From contig NC_092688.1 in assembly GCF_964275005.1 (NCBI RefSeq), positions 19,002,403-19,066,402 of the forward strand: 64,000 nucleotides of DNA, read 5' to 3'. This stretch comes from Diadema setosum (taxonomy: Eukaryota > Echinodermata > Echinoidea > Diadematoida > Diadematidae). This document shows, in pieces, positions 58,679-64,000 of the stretch. The translations under genes and the position numbers were made by a program. How positions within the stretch are numbered: position 1 is the stretch's first letter; every line of letters starts with the position of its first letter. The notes under the pieces are model-generated. The model saw only the letters and a list, made by a program, of their open reading frames with translations, ran no database searches and was not told the DNA's origin.

Positions 58679-58821
58679 GTTACCCCCTGCTTGTCCTTAC
58701 GAAATACGGGAAATATCTACGGTCTGGTGCCATATTCCATTCGGCCTCCGGCCTCATGGAATATGGCACCAGACTGAGGATATTGCGTTGCCTGTATTTC
58801 GTGAACAAGCAGGGGGTAACT
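58679..58821. mobile_element. Foldback element (~142 bp)
   Basis: GTTACCCCCTGCTTGTCC / CAAGCAGGGGGTAAC at the ends, CTACGGTCTGGTGCCATATT / AATATGGCACCAGACTGAGG further in, and an inner GGCCTCCGGCC loop. The arms are nearly complete, as in a non-autonomous foldback element. Confidence 0.75.
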
Positions 58822-59514
58822 TGCTAATAGTATTAGGTTGTGAGTTGTGAGGTCACAAGGCGAATTTCAGTGGAACCGATGAGATCATTTACTAATGAAA
58901 TTATTCGTAATAAGCATTTTCATCGTTCCCTCACCGTACCCAACGTAAAATACTACCCCGTCATGGTTGGAATAGTTTTACAGTGTAAAGAATACGGTAC
59001 TAGCAATGAAACTAGTTTAATCAAGTTGATTAGACCTGTTGCAATTATATTCCCGAAAGTAGATTTCGTCAAGGCTGGATGCACAGCATATTAGTAAGCA
59101 ATCATTTTGTGGTTTTTGATATGGTGATGATTCTGCACGGCTATTGTTGACTGGTTTTAATATACTAGTACCGTTTCTGCGGAAACGTCCCTGGCGTTGT
59201 TATACTTTTGATTGCTGACTTCTTTATTTTACCCCTGAGTATTAACTTCCTAAAAGTACATGATGATTATTGTTAAACGTTCAATACCTATTCTGAAACT
59301 GAATATCTAAAGTATTTGATCCAGAAATAGATATTATACCAGAATTCAGTTCACGTCCTGTATTGGTGTAACAGCAATAGAGCCAAGAGGGTATTATTCA
59401 GGGGCCGCGGAACCGAGTGGGGGAGGGGAGGGGAAGCATGATCTTGAAAAAAAAAGTTTACATTGTACATTAACCCTTGAGTCTCACTGGCCTGCAGCCC
59501 CCCCCCCCCCCGCC

Positions 59515-59548
<34 letters not shown>

Positions 59549-61208
59549 GTACACACACGAACAAAGTGGGTAAATAGACTACCAAAGGATATCGGAAATA
59601 GAATACGGACTATTCAGGAAGAAGAAGAAAAAAGTCATAATTCATTGTTGGACGTCTACAGAGATCGGATACAAAAATAAAGTCAAAACAATAATAATTA
59701 GGGAATTTCAGAAATAAGTGCGAAAAGTATATGATGATAAACACTACAGTGTGGTGCTGTTTTCATAGAGAAGTAACATTTCTGGGAAATAAGTGCAATA
59801 CTTAAGTATCTTTTTTTTTCATAATTATTCCGCGATATCTGCAGTTGAAGACTATAATGATAAATACAGGTGTTTAAAGCTAAGTGCAGGATCTATTATA
59901 ATGTATGCAAGTAAAAGTCAGGTGTATATTATGAAGTGAAAACCTGATAATGTCTCCATGATTCTTTTTTTCAATATTACTTTCCATTTCACGACTTCAC
60001 TACCCCATTGGATTGTAATAAAGGACAGGAACAACAACGCAGCAACTCTCATTTTGATTTATATAACAATAATGCAATATCTGGAAACGTCTTCTTTCGT
60101 GGTAAAAGGAAATTCACAGTTATACGACATGTGTTCTCGCTATGAGCTGCTGAAATAGTCTGATGATCCTTTGTGTGCAGCGCTTTTTAGTAGTGTGTTC
60201 ATTGCATGAAAATCAAAGGTCTGTTAATGTTTGCAACCTTGGATAAAAAAAAGTACTATATTTAATTTCTCATCAAAGCTAATATCTTAAAATAGAGGTT
60301 ACTTTCATAAGCTTGGTTCTCAATGCATTAATTAGGACTTGAGTAATCTTGCCCATCATCCACGCGTTTATTGTGGTCTCATAGTTATTATTTGGCATGA
60401 TCACGGGCTGATTCTCCTCAGCATGTATATGCTAATCTATATCTTATCACCCAATAATTTCATCTGGTTAAAATCTTTCATTTTGGTCGTTATTAAGTAG
60501 GAGGCAATTGGTTGATTAACTAACCTTGGTGGGAGTAATTTTTATTTGGTTCATCAGCGATCGCAGAAAGGATGCGCAGGCAAATTACCAAATCAAATTT
60601 TCTGTTAAAAAATATCCTACGTCGTGTATACGTGCTCTTGTCTTTTATCTGAGCAAAGATCGAGCATAATAATTCAACTACCTCATGCCTAGATTACAAC
60701 AGGATGTATTCAGAACTGTACTTGTACTGATTTCTGATACGTCTTGTATTAGAGTATGAAGTTAGAAATACATCGAATATTAAAGTGAGATCCATTCATC
60801 ATAAGATCATGAACATAGTGTGAACAGCAATTACAAAGTCAATCCAAAAATATACAACCTAATGTTTTGTTTTAGAAAAAAAAAATGATAAAGATTGAGA
60901 AAAACCACGTAGGTATAAGAGTCATACTACTTAAGAAAACGTCTACGGCCGATATACTCAATCTAATCGCAATAATGAGACATGAATAGGCTAATTACTG
61001 TGGTTGCTGGTCGCGTTCGACGGTTGGTTATCTCGATTGGTCTTTAACACGGTATTTCTCTTTATAGGGAAATTTCAAGTGACCGCATGAGTATGGGTTA
61101 CCGTATCAATTTCCACCTCACTGTATTAATTTTTTATTTTACTGTATGCTTATATCACCCTTACTTTATTCGTTTCCATTCTGCTCTACAAATTTACTTA
61201 AATGCATG

Positions 61209-61251
<43 letters not shown>

Positions 61252-61564
61252 GTATGTTTTATTCAGAATTACTTTCCGCAATTTTAGACTTGGTGCATAA
61301 CAATTAGGCCTAATAGATACCACACAATCCGTTGCCACATTAAATTATGTATGTAATGATGGTACATGAGTAGGTTTTCTTGATGCATACAATTTTCAGC
61401 ATGGAAGCACATTCAAGGTTGTATACTTTCTGATAACACTTCCCCCCTTTTTTTTTATCGAACTGCATATAAAATTTGTTGATTCCGTAGCAATTCTTGT
61501 CCATGATCTTGGGCCTAGATAATGAGAGGTGATTGCTTGATGCCTTTGTTGTGTCTCTCATCAG
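58822..61564. other. Intergenic or intronic, no gene recognised
   Basis: C run at 59499-59511, (CA)n at 59517-59547 and (TG)n at 61210-61246. An 84-codon frame at 58840-59094 has no recognised motif. Part of this may be an intron of the EGF gene downstream. Confidence 0.35.
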
Positions 61565-61708
61565 ATAAAAACGGATGCGCAAGCAATCCATGCTATCATG
61601 GCCAATGTAATATGTCCCGTGCTGATGGCTACAGGCCTAATTGTACATGTGAGAGTGGTTGGGTCGGGGCTAACTATATCGATATACACAGTCCAGTCGC
61701 TGGATAAA
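61565..61708 (+). pseudogene. EGF-like exon lacking its sixth cysteine
   Basis: An acceptor (TGTCTCTCATCAG, ending 61564) opens a phase-1 exon reading KNGCASNPCYHGQC, then NCTCESGWVGANY. Five of six EGF cysteines are present. The position of the sixth is Tyr (TAT), no GT donor follows at the expected place, and the frame runs to a TAA about 20 codons later. It could be a decayed EGF exon or a terminal exon of a short isoform. Confidence 0.5.
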
Positions 61709-62435
61709 TCGCGACATGCTTCGCATGGCGTCTGGTCGGGCTAGGTCGGGGCACGCTGCGGGAAAAGTGAGTGTTCTTATAATGCATTTTGTGGACGTCT
61801 TCCTTATTTACTCTCCGGATTAGAAACAGAAAGGATTTTATATCGCCTCTTTATGCTATTCAACAAAACACAACAATACTTTGCGACTTTTATCATGCTT
61901 GAGCAGAAAAGGCGTGTGTCATACTGTAGCTATGCTGTGCGGAACAGATAAATAGCATTGATGGTATTAGTACCAAAAGCAAGGTGTCTGTGCCACTTAT
62001 AATAAGTGAGTATACCCTCACGAGATCAACGACTTTATAATCCCAGAGACATCATGACTCGGGAAAATAATAAACAAGGAATGCAAAATATATAAAAGCT
62101 AAATTGCTCTAGTTCACGAGGGCGACATCCATTGCAAATTCCACCCCATTGTCTGGACTTGCTTTTGTTCAAATCAACTTTGGCATTCATGTACTTATAC
62201 ATGGAACTGTTAAGAAGGAAAACTGTTTGAGAATTTGAGATTAACACCATGCCCCCCCCCGCCCCGAAATAGCAATAGACAAACCAATCGGCTTATATGA
62301 TATTGTGCCTTTCTTACAGCCATCTTTATATTTGTCATATAATTTTGTGTATATACAAGGGGGTATTGTGAAGCAGTTAGCAAACTGATGTGTTTACACT
62401 GTACTTTTAAAGAAAACATGAATAGAATGATATAT

Positions 62436-62505
62436 AGATAGATATTTAGATAAATAAATAAATAAAAGACAGATAAGTAAATAAATTAAGTAAATAAATA
62501 AATCA
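62436..62505. repeat. (TAGA/TAAA)n-rich low-complexity tract
   Basis: Interrupted GATA and TAAA tetranucleotides. Confidence 0.7.
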
Positions 62506-62924
62506 CGAATAATAGACAGGAGAGGAGACGTGTCCTTGAGTCACATACATGTTTTTACAGATCAATGGTGACATGTATTAAAGGCATGATACATGAAGAG
62601 TTAATAATTGTCATCATATCTTTCCTATCCTGTGTTGGAACTTGCTATTGATGGTGACAGAATTTGATGTATTACATCATTAAACTACATTGTATTCACA
62701 TAACGTTTGATTCACGTGTACCACTCATTGTTTGCCGAGAAGAATTAGACTCACTAGTACGATTGTTCACTATAAAATAAGTCTGCTAATAAGACTATTT
62801 TTTTTCTTTTTAAGCAAGAAGCACATGATATCCCGTGGTGAACGTCTTACAAAGTATAGCTTACCTTATCTTTGATACAACTCGTCATGATGATAAAATG
62901 TGTGAGCATGCAGTGTGAGTTAAC

Positions 62925-62927
<3 letters not shown>

Positions 62928-62961
<34 letters not shown>

Positions 62962-62980
62962 TCTCTCTCTCTCTCTCTCT
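62928..62980. repeat. (CG)(CA)n(CT)n tract upstream of the EGF exon
   Basis: GCGCGCGC, then CA and CT runs that lead directly into the EGF exon's polypyrimidine tract. Confidence 0.85.
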
Positions 62981-62993
62981 TACTTTGCTGTAG

Positions 62994-63104
62994 ATATCAA
63001 CGAGTGTTCCAGCAACCCGTGTGCTTTGGGAAGATGCGTTGACGGCATCAATGGTTACACCTGTATCTGTGAAGAGGGATTTACTGGCGTAGATTGTGCT
63101 ATTG
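62994..63104 (+). CDS. EGF-like (calcium-binding type) exon of a partial extracellular gene
   Basis: A pyrimidine-rich acceptor (ACTTTGCTGTAG, ending 62993) and a GTACGG donor at 63105 bound a 111 bp exon of symmetrical phase 1-1. It encodes one EGF domain: [14 protein letters not shown], then [14 protein letters not shown]. All six cysteines are present, and the split first codon gives D-I-N-E-C, the calcium-binding EGF start. Such one-domain-per-exon modules are typical of fibropellin-, Notch- or fibrillin-like proteins. Which one cannot be told from one domain. The gene is on the + strand and probably continues beyond 64000. Confidence 0.75.
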
Positions 63105-63363
63105 GTACGGCTGGAAATGTATTTTCTTTTTCTATCTGCTGAAAATGATAATGACAAAAGAAACTTTGTTGAATCCTCGTATAAGCTGTAACTATTTTCT
63201 TCGCCCCTAAGAAAATAGTACTATTGAAGTCGCCTCATGCACTTTTATACTATCCCATCCAGTTGAACTCCCTTCACTGAATTTAACCATACTTTGAGAA
63301 GGAGGCTCTCTCTCCCGCCTACTACTTGAGACTTTAATAACATTGTGGCATGTTGTTTTCAAA

Positions 63364-63785
63364 GGGCGGTGAGTTGGCTCAGTAAGGCGGTGAGTTGGCT
63401 CAGCAGGGCGGTGAGTTGGCTCAGTAGGGCGGTGAGTTGGCTCAGTCGGTAGCGCGTCTGCCTCACGATCACGCGGCCCGGGTTCGAACCCGGGTCTGGA
63501 CTGAGCAATGTTGTGTGTAAACATACCGTCCCCTCTAGCAAGAGGCAAAAACACTCTGTCCCTCGGATAGGACATAAAATGGAGGTCCCGTGTATGAGAG
63601 AGTCACAGCTCATGCACGTAAAAGATCCCGCTTCATTCATTCATCGCAAAGAGCAGGGTGTCTAACCCGGTGAAGCGGTCCCACCCCACATCCAACTGGA
63701 CCCCATGGAAGACCAGCTTAGTGTAGCTGAATATGGGCTATCCAGCCATCTTCACGATGGAAAAAATGAACAACAACAAATGTAC
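63364..63785 (+). mobile_element. tRNA-derived SINE with four tandem copies of its 5' head
   Basis: GGCGGTGAGTTGGCTCAGTA is repeated at about 63366, 63387, 63408 and 63429. The last copy continues into a full tRNA-like head with A box TGGCTCAGTCGG and B box GGTTCGAACCC. The acceptor stem does not close, so it is not a tRNA gene. The body contains AAAGATCCCGCTTCATTCAT and GCTGAATATGGGCTATCCAG and ends in an AACAACAAC tail. Confidence 0.8.
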
Positions 63786-64000
63786 TCTTAGAAGAAATGA
63801 AATGGAATAAGGTTATTGAGATTATTATGAGATTCTCACTCGAGAACCAGGAGAGCACTTTAATTTGCATGACCAATTGTGATGTCTTTTATACAATCTC
63901 GGAGTCAAATACAATTATTGTGCTCCGTATATTGAATAAGGATATAGTCTTTCATTCATTAGTATGGGCTCTGTTGTAAAGGCTGTGTCACACCTTTCCG

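Overview
This window is AT-rich metazoan DNA with spliced genes, tRNA-derived SINEs, LINE fragments, many short inverted-repeat (MITE-like) elements, and microsatellites. Repeat words such as AGGACAAGTTCACCTTCAT at TTAA target sites, and a secreted proteinase K-like gene pair, suggest an echinoderm, most likely a sea urchin. That assignment is inference from recalled repeat character, not a search.

The main genic content is two complete nine-exon genes (one 5' UTR exon and eight coding exons) for secreted subtilisin-family (S8, proteinase K-like) proteases of 356 residues. One is on the + strand (CDS 8079-14196) and one on the - strand (CDS 31465-25917). They lie in the arms of a ~9.7 kb imperfect inverted duplication, arm 1 at about 6340-15955 and arm 2 at about 33990-24117. 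The ~8.2 kb spacer carries a 5'-truncated LINE, several MITEs and a diverged third copy of the protease 3' flank (19132-20027). The two proteins differ at seven residues and all catalytic residues are kept. Each copy has its own TATA box and noncoding first exon.

Region by region: 1-1000 is a tandem array with a two-type higher-order pattern. 1-6300 otherwise holds MITEs and SINE relics. 6340-33990 is the protease inverted duplication. 34-43 kb holds at least four diverged copies of a local ~0.5 kb unit (a fifth is at 4.7 kb), broken up by a TTAA MITE, a TA MITE, a SINE and a LINE-like tail. 43-50 kb holds decayed LINEs and palindromic MITEs. 51720-56364 is a complex DNA transposon whose long inverted ends are built from ~161 bp tandem arrays plus a duplicated N-terminal coding segment; its transposase-like gene is broken. 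57-61 kb is intergenic with two foldback elements. 61.5-63.1 kb holds one good and one defective EGF-domain exon of a + strand gene that probably continues past the right edge. A SINE with a quadruplicated promoter head closes the window.

Exon coordinates come from reading splice signals and frame continuity by eye. MITE and arm boundaries are approximate to a few bases unless target-site duplications are quoted.
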